Shown piece by piece: positions 54,201 to 56,861 of a DNA stretch of 64,000 nt. The first letter of the stretch is position 1, and each line of letters starts with the position of its first letter. Under the pieces are notes generated by a model. It did not search any database. It worked only from the letters and a program-made list of their open reading frames with translations, and was not told where the DNA came from. The stretch spans positions 306,501 through 370,500 of the forward strand of contig CM049309.1 of the NCBI GenBank assembly GCA_026874595.1. Reading direction: 5' to 3'. This stretch comes from Sipunculus nudus (Eukaryota > Annelida > Sipuncula > Golfingiida > Sipunculidae). Made by a program: the position numbers and the translations under genes.

Positions 54201-56196
54201 GAATGTTTATGAAGCCTGAAGGTTTGTGGAATTTCTCAAACCTTCAGCTTAATCTTTCAACTGTCCAGGTTATGTTTTCAGATAAAAACAAAAATATGTT
54301 TAGCAAAGAGTCCTGTTTATAGGCCAGTTATATCATAACAAAAATACAGTAGAACCTGTCTAAAAGACCACCTCTCTGAATTTAGACCACTTTTGGCCAG
54401 TCCCATGGCTGCTCTTATTACACTGTGTAAATATTCAGAAATACCAGCTTCTGTGGCTCAGGATAAGAGCACATTACTCAAACCCTGGAGATCATGAGTT
54501 AAAATCTCAGTCTAGGTGGTGAGATTTTTCACGGTGGGCCCCACCAAGGGTAAGCACTCTGCAGGCTAATGGAAAGCTGTGCCTAACGGCCATGTTTCAC
54601 TCGCAAACAAGTGTGCCTTTTGTGGTTTTCTGGGTATGACCCAGCAATTGGGACATTAACACACCCAGGGCACACAGGTGCAGTAGTCACTGTGCCTGGT
54701 AAACACAAGGACATTAAATGAGAGGAACTGTGTGATACTGCCCTGTCATTTAGTCCAAAACTGGAATAGAATTCTGCAGATGTACATATACATAGTTAAG
54801 TTAGCATAAAAAATGGAGGCAGTCACCTCCAACAAAAAATTAAAAAAAAAAATGTATTAAGAAATTAGTTATTCGTGAAAGGTTCCTGATATTCAGACTA
54901 TCCTTCACCAGTTATGAAGACTCTCAGCTAGAGATAACAGGGCTGAGTGGTGTCAGTGATGTTGTGGCTGAACTGGTTGCCAAGGGTGATGTGGATGCCA
55001 CTGAAGCAGGCCTCAGCAGCAGAGACATGGAAAAACTAACAGCCAGAGCAAGGTAAGAAGAGATAAACCCATACAGCCCTGACCAGTGCTGAACTCTTCT
55101 CCATATCCAGTCAACTGTTTACTCCTTGCCTCAAGATTCAAATGTCTTTTGGAACTAGTGTATTCCCTGGATGTTAATTAGCTCTGCTCTTGGAAAAGAT
55201 GTACACACATATACAGCAGGGATCATCTCGCTATTCCTATCACAATACTTCACTCACGGTACAATACAGAATACAATACATATTATGTATTATAATTAAG
55301 ATTCCAAGACAAATTTTCCCCATGTACATGGAAATGTTATTAAGAGTACTCTGATGTCCATTTAACCATAAATAAAAGTGATTCCAAAACAGTTTGTCAA
55401 TCAGATGTGATTCAGTTTGAATCTTACCTGTGACGTTTCACCTTTGCTGCTGTTGGTGATGCAGAAGAACTGTTTTTAGATACCGATATTGCTTTCCACT
55501 GGATGATTAAATATCATTGCCATATCAATACAGACATTGGACTATTTCCTGACAGTATTTGACTTTGTATCTTGATAAAGCCATGCACCCATGAATCAAT
55601 ACAGCTGTAATATACATACAGTGTGAACTCATTGCACTAAAAACATGAATATATCCTTCCTTTGTCAAAGTCAAAAGTTGTAACTTCAGATTGAGAGGAT
55701 CCACATTTTGATCTGTAACTTTAGGTTAAGAGGTTCCAAATTTTGGTCTGTAACTTAAGGTTTAGAGGGTCCAAATTTGGTCTGTAACTTCAGATTGAGA
55801 GGTTCCAAATTTTGGTCTGTAACTTCATGTTCAGAGGTTCCAAATTTTGGTCTGTAATTTCAGGTTGAGAGGTTCTAAACTTTCAACACTCGATTACAGG
55901 TTCCATGACCATAATTTCACATGTCATCATGTCAGTGATTATTACTGGATGATGCTTGCAGGCAGGTAACACAGGGACAAGACGTCAGGCTGAGTAACGA
56001 GCAGCTCCGGGAGATATTCTCAGCTCGCTCACCACGAAGGATTGGTGAAGACCAGAGTGAGGCTGACAGGAGGAAACTACATGAGTGGATGGATAAAAAG
56101 AGGGCAGAACTTATGCGCATGTGGAGAAAAGAGCGAGATGAGACACGGGAACATGAACGTCGTCCATACAAGGAAGAGCAGGATTCTATGCACATG
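39..56196 (+). CDS. CPLANE1: CPLANE1-like ciliogenesis protein, 17 internal exons (gene-level entry)
   Basis: Exons: 39-248, 681-2485, 2932-3021, 17065-17320, 21254-22236, 22756-22843, 23743-23851, 40911-41014, 42291-42372, 43634-43758, 48464-48632, 49170-49269, 49870-50017, 50696-50812, 53669-53709, 54897-55052, 55962-56196. Phases agree at all 16 junctions, giving 1606 codons without a stop. Start and stop codons lie outside the window. Residues 1-170 are helical and hydrophobic. Residues 170-1340 are mostly disordered, rich in Ser, Lys, Pro and Gln, with RSKSVSD-like basic-serine motifs. Residues 1360-1423 and 1540-1606 look like basic coiled segments. The order of segments (an FEWAEHMMPF helix, a long disordered middle, a KKRAELMRMWRKER tail) resembles the C-terminal half of CPLANE1 (C5orf42, JBTS17). 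In vertebrates that protein works with CPLANE2, INTU, FUZ and WDPCP to recruit intraflagellar transport proteins to the basal body. The family name rests on memory of that protein, with no alignment. Exon structure is more certain than identity. Confidence 0.65.
681..2485 (+). CDS. CPLANE1: Exon 2 (CPLANE1-like), large 1.8-kb exon, residues 71-672
   Basis: The acceptor is TTGTTTTTCTCAG and the donor CACAG|GTTAGT; the exon ends in phase 2. Its first 75 residues form a folded helical segment (ADWLDRCQSAFEWAEHMMPF, then a run of Leu-rich helix and an acidic helix ending MEWNNIF). A second conserved-looking stretch is FLKFLDTFYAVCFNRAVEEE. A serine/arginine-rich region with SPKRNFGLFRSKSVSDIRGR suggests phosphorylation sites. 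Then come ILTQLKFQRQYKELEQLMEW and MRIRVHPQMVMHSIWLMDNE, which look like short structured islands, and a Lys-rich tail (KLPRKKKDKLKRK). Coding sequence read past the donor ends in a stop after about 45 residues, so splicing at 2485 is preferred. Intron 2 (2486-2931) is AT-rich with nothing recognisable. Confidence 0.85.
2932..3021 (+). CDS. CPLANE1: Exon 3 (CPLANE1-like), 90 nt
   Basis: The acceptor is TTCTGTTCCAAAAG and the donor GACAGCAG|GTTAGC. It takes one base to finish a Ser codon from exon 2 and ends in phase 2. It reads PGRISSPGLGSLPEETKKTE and DSAAADSR, a disordered linker. The donor lies only 177 bases upstream of the tandem array that begins at 3199. Confidence 0.75.
3199..9892 (+). 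mobile_element. Family 1 element: giant tandem-array copy with 1711-bp higher-order units
   Basis: It begins AGCTCAGCTGACT after five T, in a near-perfect hairpin with AGTCATGCTGAGCT. It ends CAGCTGAGCG...GACCCATGGGTC...CTTG followed by T. The first and last parts form a subterminal inverted repeat (AGCTCAGCTG / CAGCTGAGCG). A GTCCGTC microsatellite follows the hairpin. The body is about 19 monomers of 318-378 bp, each with a centre like GGTGGCGCCACCTG. Those centres fall at about 3545, 3882, 4220, 4559, 4937, 5255, 5591, 5932, 6270, 6648, 6966, 7302, 7643, 7981, 8359, 8677, 9016, 9354 and 9694. Small ORFs inside recur every 1711 bases and are not genes. Confidence 0.85.
4590..8011 (+). repeat. 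Two complete 1711-bp higher-order repeat units
   Basis: The leader AGCTCAGCTGACTGTAAG recurs at 4590, 6301 and 8012, exactly 1711 bases apart. Each unit holds five monomers spaced 378, 318, 336, 341 and 338. The units read as almost identical. The clearest differences are in the GTCC/GTCT tract: one base change each at about 4668, 6379 and 8090. The partial unit 3199-4589 has four monomers, and the last unit (8012-9892) diverges from about 8520 on. Confidence 0.9.
10015..11007 (+). mobile_element. Family 2 element, copy A (degenerate 5' end)
   Basis: It starts ATTGTATCCC...GGGATACTATGG, a decayed form of the 5' hairpin seen intact at 32517. It contains TTTAAGCATGGTCGCGCCGC, two to three monomers with TGGTGGCGCCACCTG near 10345, and a G-run. 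It ends GTCTGGGGATAC, a GGCACC-GGTGCC palindrome, then ATATCTAG followed by TTG. The subterminal repeat at the 3' end matches the reverse complement of the 5' end of copy B. Confidence 0.75.
11144..12489 (+). mobile_element. Family 9 elements, two staggered copies
   Basis: One 5' end at 11144 (AGCAAACCTGTGAGC after five T) and a second at 12027 (AGCGAATCTGTGAGC after five T) precede a single 3' end, AAGCCTGTAGGCCTTG, at 12489. The segment 11144-12026 matches 56862-57790. It includes AGGTGGCGCCACCT-like palindromes (near 11565) and a cluster of GTCTAGAC palindromes at 11908-11960. The 3' part (CCGAAACTTGCAGGTCCGAA onward, 12330-12489) matches 59690-59849. Confidence 0.7.
12780..13200 (+). repeat. 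Three tandem ~140-bp monomers with perfect AGGTCAGAGGTCA motifs
   Basis: The line CATATTTAATGAGGTCAGAG recurs, placing AGGTCAGAGGTCA at 12894-12906, 13031-13043 and 13174-13186. The flanking text (CTTATCA...GATGAATTTTGATGAAAC) also repeats. It is a fragment of a tandem-monomer element whose ends I do not see. The stretch 13201-14540 is AT-rich intron with nothing recognised. Confidence 0.75.
14543..15716 (+). mobile_element. Family 3 element, copy A, intact both ends
   Basis: The 5' end is GTATCCGCCAAAAC-AGA-GTTTTGCGGATAC, a perfect-looking hairpin, followed by a GCCGCCGCCGC stretch and GTCCGTTTGTGCGTCTG. The body is dimeric monomers with palindromes at about 14853, 15000, 15131, 15279, 15408 and 15556. 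The 3' end has GGCGGATAC (inverted repeat of the 5' GTATCCGCC), the hairpin GTAGTCGCTTGTCGACTAC, then CCGTATTCTAG followed by TTT. It has no coding capacity. Confidence 0.85.
15919..16860 (+). repeat. Family 5 tandem array, ~147-bp monomers with GGTCAAAGGTCA
   Basis: Six monomers each carry CCATTTTAAGCC, CATCTTGCACATATGGCTCA and GGGGTCAAAGGTCAAGG. GGTCAAAGGTCA is exact at 16042-16053, 16186-16197, 16332-16343 and 16770-16781, with one mismatch at 16479-16490. Because 147 is a multiple of three, a repetitive 201-codon open frame results. It is a repeat artefact. A GTCTGTCTGTCC tract precedes the array. Confidence 0.8.
17065..17320 (+). CDS. CPLANE1: Exon 4 (CPLANE1-like), residues 702-787
   Basis: The acceptor is CATCATTTCAG and the donor ATGGAG|GTAAAG. 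It takes one base to complete an Arg codon and ends in phase 0. It reads AMRLEDLEPAASDPQMAAHT and runs through a Pro/Ser/Gln-rich linker. It ends in a helix, ELRDVVRNELRAIME, that continues as AQHQGILAMLGAL in exon 5, so the two exons together encode one amphipathic helix. Confidence 0.85.
17374..17610 (+). repeat. Degenerate ~30-bp tandem repeat made of splice-site-like units
   Basis: About seven units of the form TTTTTTCAGTGGGTAAATATTC lie 55-290 bases after the exon 4 donor. Each has a T-rich tract plus CAG, followed within a few bases by GTAAATA. A further copy lies at about 20920-20940, beyond the minisatellite. Confidence 0.75.
17697..18055 (+). repeat. 47-bp minisatellite, first block
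   Basis: About seven copies of a unit beginning CATGATATATAGCCTCATTG and ending ATCCACATGAC. The array is interrupted at 18056-19865 and resumes. Confidence 0.9.
18424..19824. mobile_element. Non-autonomous TIR DNA transposon, copy 1 (1401 bp, TA target duplication)
   Basis: The ends CCGTAAAATCTCCACTTA and its reverse complement form an inverted repeat of at least 25 bases, flanked on both sides by TA. The interior has no transposase I can read. 18690-19500 is homologous to 35340-36170. GCGGTTTTAA-type motifs repeat near the right end. The flanking 18056-18423 holds an ATAATAATAAT microsatellite (18283-18320) and AT-rich DNA. Confidence 0.85.
19866..20575 (+). repeat. 47-bp minisatellite, second block
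   Basis: About 15 copies of the same unit as 17697-18055, including a higher-order pair with GAACATAACCAC-AATATATAGCC variants. The rest of intron 4 (20576-21253) is AT-rich with nothing recognised except one CAGTGAGTAAATA unit. Confidence 0.9.
21254..22236 (+). CDS. CPLANE1: Exon 5 (CPLANE1-like), residues 788-1115
   Basis: A long T-tract and ATATAG acceptor precede 21254. The donor is AAGAG|GTTTGT, phase 2. After the helix AQHQGILAMLGALNGE the exon is disordered: Lys/Ser/Gln rich, then Pro/His/Met/Tyr rich (SPPSKYGSPYHPGPAYPGKE, then many HGM/PPG runs). It closes with KKVSFPDLAQES and FVPFPLLRLPVND, the latter possibly a short binding motif. Intron 5 (22237-22755) holds nothing recognised. 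Confidence 0.85.
22756..22843 (+). CDS. CPLANE1: Exon 6 (CPLANE1-like), 88 nt
   Basis: The acceptor is TTGTTTACAG and the donor GAACCA|GTGAGT, a strong site. It completes an Arg codon and reads SKRREHIVNHDVATSLSARM, then TQTTPREEP. It ends in phase 0. Intron 6 (22844-23742) holds nothing I recognise. Confidence 0.8.
23743..23851 (+). CDS. CPLANE1: Exon 7 (CPLANE1-like), 109 nt
   Basis: The acceptor is TGTATTTTCAG and the donor AACCAG|GTATGT. It reads VATPSRPQKTQEIQAGSGVV followed by DTEETVPLHDGYAFKP and ends in phase 1. A family 4 element begins 43 bases after the donor. Confidence 0.8.
23895..24179 (+). mobile_element. Family 4 element, outer copy, 5' part
   Basis: It starts AGCTCAGCTGACTATAAG with hairpin and GTCTGTCCGTCC tract, then TGGCATGTTTTGAAACCG and ATTCGGCATAATG. 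It is cut at 24180 by a second copy and resumes at 28192 (CTCATATTTGCC), matching the uninterrupted text at 29475 and 60955. Its own 3' end may be the trailer at 34069-34100 (CAGCTGAGTG...ACCCATAGGTCCCTTG), but that link is inferred. Confidence 0.75.
24180..28191 (+). mobile_element. Family 4 element nested inside the previous copy
   Basis: The 5' end is AGCTCAGCTGACTATAAG after five T. The 3' end is CAGCTGAGCG, GACCCATGGGTC, CCTTG followed by TT. The interior 24660-25800 matches 29600-30830 and 37740-38890 with divergence. A CT-rich microsatellite (26696-26850) and unassigned AT-rich DNA (26850-28150) make it longer than the other full copies. Confidence 0.75.
26696..26850 (+). repeat. TCTC microsatellite
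   Basis: A run of TCTC/TTTC units. It opens a Ser/Leu-rich frame that is not a gene. Confidence 0.9.
29188..31814 (+). mobile_element. Family 4 element, full copy (2627 bp)
   Basis: The start is AGCTCAGCTGACTATAAG, with hairpin and a (GTCC)n tract at 29229-29280. The end is AACAGCTGAGCGTCGTGACC then CATAGGTCCCTTG. It is nearly co-linear with 37394-39891. It is inserted into an older family 4 copy: flanks CCATGGCACG-TTTTT and TTTTCCTGTAAG match the uninterrupted text at 29783. It encodes no protein of note. Confidence 0.85.
32517..33796 (+). mobile_element. Family 2 element, copy B, intact both ends
   Basis: The 5' end is GTATCGCCAGAC-ATA-GTCTGGAGATAC, a hairpin, followed by GGTCGCGCCGCCGCCGCCGC. 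Three to four ~320-bp monomers follow, with AGGTGGCGCCACCT-type centres near 32845, 33170 and 33492 and GGTCATGACC palindromes. The 3' end has a G-run, GTCTGGGGATAC (inverted repeat of the 5' end with one mismatch), the palindrome GGCACCTGCGGTGCC, then AATATCTAG followed by TTTT. Confidence 0.85.
34069..34100 (+). mobile_element. Orphan 3' trailer of a family 1/4 type element
   Basis: CAGCTGAGTGATGTGACCC and ATAGGTCCCTTG followed by TTTC match the 3' ends of family 1 and 4. A fragment of a 5' end (GAGCTCAGTTGACTGTAAG) lies 45 bases downstream at 34146. Confidence 0.65.
34487..34731 (+). repeat. ~50-bp minisatellite, left block
   Basis: Units beginning GTACATATTAGGTAACTGAT and ending TGTGTAAGTTACT, about five copies. 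The array resumes at 36751 after the TIR transposon. Confidence 0.9.
34734..36748. mobile_element. Non-autonomous TIR DNA transposon, copy 2 (2015 bp)
   Basis: The ends CCGTAAATCTTGTTTTATGG and an imperfect inverted copy (ATAAAAACAGGATTGACGG) are flanked by TA. GGCCGCACCC-type motifs repeat at both ends. The core 35340-36170 matches copy 1 at 18690-19500, although the terminal repeats differ. No transposase is readable. Confidence 0.8.
36751..37180 (+). repeat. ~50-bp minisatellite, right block
   Basis: About nine copies of the unit at 34487-34731, including an internal duplication of a two-unit block (36760-36870 against 36900-37010). Confidence 0.9.
37181..37393 (+). repeat. Unassigned tandem monomers, left part, split by a family 4 insertion
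   Basis: TTCACAGGGATCATCGGGGT at 37254 and matching text at 39896-40100 (AATTCACAGGGATGATTGG; AATTCACAGAGATGATTAG) show monomers of about 125 bases on both sides of the family 4 copy at 37394-39891. Ends were not found. Confidence 0.65.
37394..39891 (+). mobile_element. Family 4 element, full copy (2498 bp)
   Basis: The start is AGCTCAGCTGACTATAAG after GATTTTT. The end is AACAGCTGAGTGCCGTGACC then CATAGGTCCCTTG followed by TTCTC. It is co-linear with 29188-31814, with a deletion of about 150 bases near the 5' end (after 37585). Confidence 0.85.
40144..40892. mobile_element. TIR transposon remnant (CAGTAGAGCGCC family) ending at the exon 8 acceptor
   Basis: The 3' end GGCGCTCTACTG followed by TA is the inverted form of the 5' end CAGTAGAGCGCC at 51103. 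The interior (CCCAGTGGTGACC, TTAATTAGTTCTGG, GAAAACTACAGCTGG) matches 51180-51370. The 5' terminal repeat is missing. The TA target and end motif suggest a pogo/Tigger-like non-autonomous element. No transposase frame is readable. Confidence 0.75.
40911..41014 (+). CDS. CPLANE1: Exon 8 (CPLANE1-like), 104 nt
   Basis: The acceptor is AATTATTTCAG and the donor AGAAAG|GTGAGT. It completes a Gly codon (G|GT) and reads TFDEYLDKQHELGSAADNSA then KLHYKTVKALSPRK, phase 0 at the end. Only 18 bases separate it from a transposon end. Confidence 0.8.
41740..42193 (+). mobile_element. Family 2 element, copy C, 5'-truncated
   Basis: CTCCATCTTGTACTCAAGACTGG and CAGGTGGCGCCACCT (41948) match copy A. The 3' end is GTCTGGGGATAC, the palindrome GGCACCTATGGTGCC, then AATATTTAG, where CTAG has become TTAG. 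I see no 5' hairpin. The rest of intron 8 has nothing recognised. Confidence 0.7.
42291..42372 (+). CDS. CPLANE1: Exon 9 (CPLANE1-like), 82 nt
   Basis: The acceptor is TTGTTTCCAG and the donor GAAACAG|GTACAA. It reads GNKKDVAVETEERSLTREMA then TATVMET and ends in phase 1. It is a charged linker. Confidence 0.78.
42750..43435 (+). repeat. 38-bp minisatellite in intron 9
   Basis: About 17 degenerate copies of a unit with TGTAGGCTAAGATGATAG and TTCCAGTTTATCTGTATACA. Confidence 0.9.
43634..43758 (+). CDS. CPLANE1: Exon 10 (CPLANE1-like), 125 nt
   Basis: The acceptor is TTCCTGTTTCAG and the donor AGCAAC|GTAAGG. It reads TNPISDAIEDYRNTQARVEG and then HILAPNIFMDLKFQDASKDS. The NIFMDLKF island looks more conserved than its surroundings. 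It ends in phase 0. Confidence 0.82.
44614..47402 (+). mobile_element. Family 1/5-like element, split by a family 6 insertion
   Basis: The 5' end is AGCTCAGTTAACTTTTGG after TTTTT, with a weak hairpin. Monomers with GAGGTCACAAGGTCAAAGG (44900) and GGTCACACGGTCCAAGGTCA (45050) resemble the 15.9-kb array. The 3' end is GCAGCTGAGCATCATGGCCC then GTGGGTCACTTG followed by TTT. Family 6 (45420-46779) lies inside. 43759-44613 is intron with no feature beyond a short solo motif, GGCCAGTAGGCCTTG (43793). Confidence 0.65.
45420..46779 (+). mobile_element. Family 6 element with ~180-bp monomers, intact both ends
   Basis: The 5' end is ATGCCCCCGCCAC-AAA-GTGGCCGGGGCAT, a hairpin, followed by a GTCCGTCCTTCCGTC tract. 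Seven monomers carry CCTGCAGATATTGGCCTGAT and GTTGACCTACTTTTGAC. The 3' end has GGGGCAT (inverted repeat of ATGCCCC), then CACATCTAG followed by TT. Confidence 0.85.
47490..48388 (+). mobile_element. Family 7 element with ~145-bp monomers
   Basis: Five monomers carry AATTTGAGGTACAGTCACC, CTTGCAGCATTGATGCA and TTTTCAAGGTCA. A GTCTGTCCGTCAC tract lies at 47572. The 3' end is CCCACATCAGGTGGG, a hairpin, then GGACATACTAG. The 5' end is not clear; 47490 is approximate. Confidence 0.7.
48464..48632 (+). CDS. CPLANE1: Exon 11 (CPLANE1-like), 169 nt
   Basis: The acceptor is GTGTGTCTCCAG and the donor AAGTCAG|GTGTGT. It reads KPSSPRSFISVVDIQGAALD, continues NIMSQMPEKKVILQQSPDPV and ends in KLPRGILKS, phase 1. 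SFISVVDIQG is a likely conserved strand-like island. The acceptor is 75 bases from a family 7 end. Intron 11 (48633-49169) holds nothing recognised. Confidence 0.82.
49170..49269 (+). CDS. CPLANE1: Exon 12 (CPLANE1-like), 100 nt
   Basis: The acceptor is GCTTTACAG and the donor GATGA|GTATGT. It reads STKQSSSPERQPGPDAVTAR then LLEDRPLDASID and ends in phase 2; the last codon (Glu) is completed by exon 13. Confidence 0.8.
49768..49802 (+). mobile_element. Orphan 3' trailer in intron 12
   Basis: CACCTGAGCATCATGACCC and ATGGGTCACTT resemble the family 1/4 trailer. No matching 5' end is visible in the intron. Confidence 0.55.
49870..50017 (+). CDS. CPLANE1: Exon 13 (CPLANE1-like), 148 nt, coiled-coil segment
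   Basis: The acceptor is ATGTTTCAG and the donor CGACTG|GTGAGT. It reads LVAADMATKGYRFRTKSGIR and then KRLGQMNDQISAINQMSAKM. The heptad-like Leu/Met/Ile spacing suggests a short coiled coil. It ends in phase 0. Among the short exons this one has the most structured-looking sequence. Confidence 0.87.
50037..50226 (+). repeat. 31-bp minisatellite starting 20 bases after the exon 13 donor
   Basis: Six copies of a unit starting GGAAAGGTCACATACTCCAG and ending CACACA, beginning at 50041, 50072, 50103, 50134, 50165 and 50196. All but the last are essentially identical. Because 31 is not a multiple of 3, the open frame through it repeats every 93 bases. Confidence 0.93.
50696..50812 (+). CDS. CPLANE1: Exon 14 (CPLANE1-like), 117 nt
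   Basis: The acceptor is CATTATTTCAG and the donor CTACAG|GTAAGT, near-consensus. It reads LMNTVENMAEAMEPDREQYP then PSRALKHVGTPGTPVKELQ, phase 0 on both sides, so it could be skipped without a frameshift. Confidence 0.83.
51103..52005. mobile_element. TIR transposon remnant, CAGTAGAGCGCC family, second copy
   Basis: It begins TA-CAGTAGAGCGCCATTTTT. The interior matches 40144-40340. It ends in CCCCTGCC-GATTTTGGAAAAAC-GGCAGGGG, a hairpin, and lacks the GGCGCTCTACTG terminus, so the 3' end is lost. The remainder of intron 14 (52006-53668) is unassigned; a 171-codon open frame at 52802 looks non-coding. Confidence 0.72.
53669..53709 (+). CDS. CPLANE1: Exon 15 (CPLANE1-like), 41-nt microexon
   Basis: The acceptor is TTTGGTTTTTACAG and the donor CAAAG|GTAGAT. 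It reads DGSPREKGPGVSQ, phase 0 to phase 2. It is short, so support comes from phase continuity with exons 14 and 16. Confidence 0.68.
54355..54420. mobile_element. Possible MITE fragment
   Basis: ACAGTAGAACCTGTCTAAAAG resembles the end of TA-target DNA elements. No second end was found. Confidence 0.35.
54449..54730 (+). mobile_element. tRNA-derived SINE-like element
   Basis: CTTCTGTGGCTCAGGATAAG resembles a tRNA 5' end with an A box. GATCATGAGTTAAAATCTC, 35 bases on, resembles a B box. The body has GTAAGCACTCTGCAGGCT and ACCCAGCAATTGGGAC. The A and B box matches are imperfect, so this copy is old. Confidence 0.6.
54897..55052 (+). CDS. CPLANE1: Exon 16 (CPLANE1-like), 156 nt
   Basis: The acceptor is CCTGATATTCAG and the donor AGCAAG|GTAAGA. 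It reads LSFTSYEDSQLEITGLSGVS, continues DVVAELVAKGDVDATEAGLS and ends SRDMEKLTARA, phase 2. The regular helix pattern (VSDVVAELVAKG, then a second short helix) suggests a small helical domain. Confidence 0.86.
55690..55885 (+). repeat. ~36-bp minisatellite in intron 16
   Basis: About five units carrying GGTCTGTAACTTCAGGTTGA and GAGGTTCCAAATTTT. Confidence 0.85.
55962..56196 (+). CDS. CPLANE1: Exon 17 (CPLANE1-like), 235 nt, last exon in window
   Basis: The acceptor is GATGCTTGCAG and the donor CACATG|GTAAAT. It reads QVTQGQDVRLSNEQLREIFS then ARSPRRIGEDQSEADRRKLH. A highly charged helix follows (EWMDKKRAELMRMWRKERDE, then TREHERRPYKEEQDSMHM). This basic helix is the best single match to what I remember of the CPLANE1 C-terminus. 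It ends in phase 0. No further exon is identified downstream, so the gene probably continues past 64000. Confidence 0.86.
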
Positions 56197-56339
56197 GTAA
56201 ATTCAGACAACTTTTCTATGTATTCTTTCATTTTATTCTATCTTGCAGTTTGTCAGAGGCCTTTCAAAACAGAAGTTTTATTACATGAACAGCAATGTGA
56301 GCTTTTCTGTGGGTTCTCCAATCTGTAGGGGATTTTGTA

Positions 56340-56861
56340 CAGACCATAAGTATACACCCAGTGCTCGCAACCCAAGTTTTGTCACTGGTACTGTCTCTGC
56401 CTCTGCCGCTGCCTCACTACCACCAGGTACCAGCCCTCAATGATTTACTGGCACATTGTGGTCTCTCTGGATCTATCAGATTACCAGTCTGGAGCATGCC
56501 CTGGCTCATTATGGCTTACCTCGGTGCACCAGCAATCGTTTTATTCAGATCCGATATATCCTGTGGCTCTGTGGTTTTCACTGTGCTGTTCGTTGCTCAC
56601 ATATCCACCTACACTCCTTCCCATCAATCACTACCCAGTGTGAGCACTCTGCAGCCTTTATGGGAAGGCTGAACCCCACAGCCTGGTATCACTCACAAAC
56701 GAGTGCGTCTTTGGGAGGTTCCTCAAACTGTGTTATGACCGAGCCATGGATATGCTAACCATTCCCGGCCCTTCAGGTGCCGCAAAAACACCGGGCCTTG
56801 GTGACATCAGGATATACCACAATGCCATGGATCCTTTGGTGCAGGACCTCCATTACCTTAA
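56340..56861 (+). other. Unassigned GC-richer segment, possible decayed coding relic (left part)
   Basis: This stretch is richer in GC than the surrounding intron and open in several frames over 200-300 bases. One reading includes SLVSLTNECVFGRFLKLCYD then RAMDMLTIPGPSGAAKTPGL, with a stop just upstream. 56605-56720 (GAGCACTCTGCAGCCT, CACTCACAAACGAGTG) also matches part of the SINE-like repeat at 54555-54630. It may be a dead retroelement or repeat mosaic. No family is recognised. Confidence 0.35.

Noticed and set aside
54449-54525. Functional tRNA gene
   Set aside because: The A and B box-like parts are imperfect, no cloverleaf can be drawn with good stems, and the sequence continues as a SINE body.
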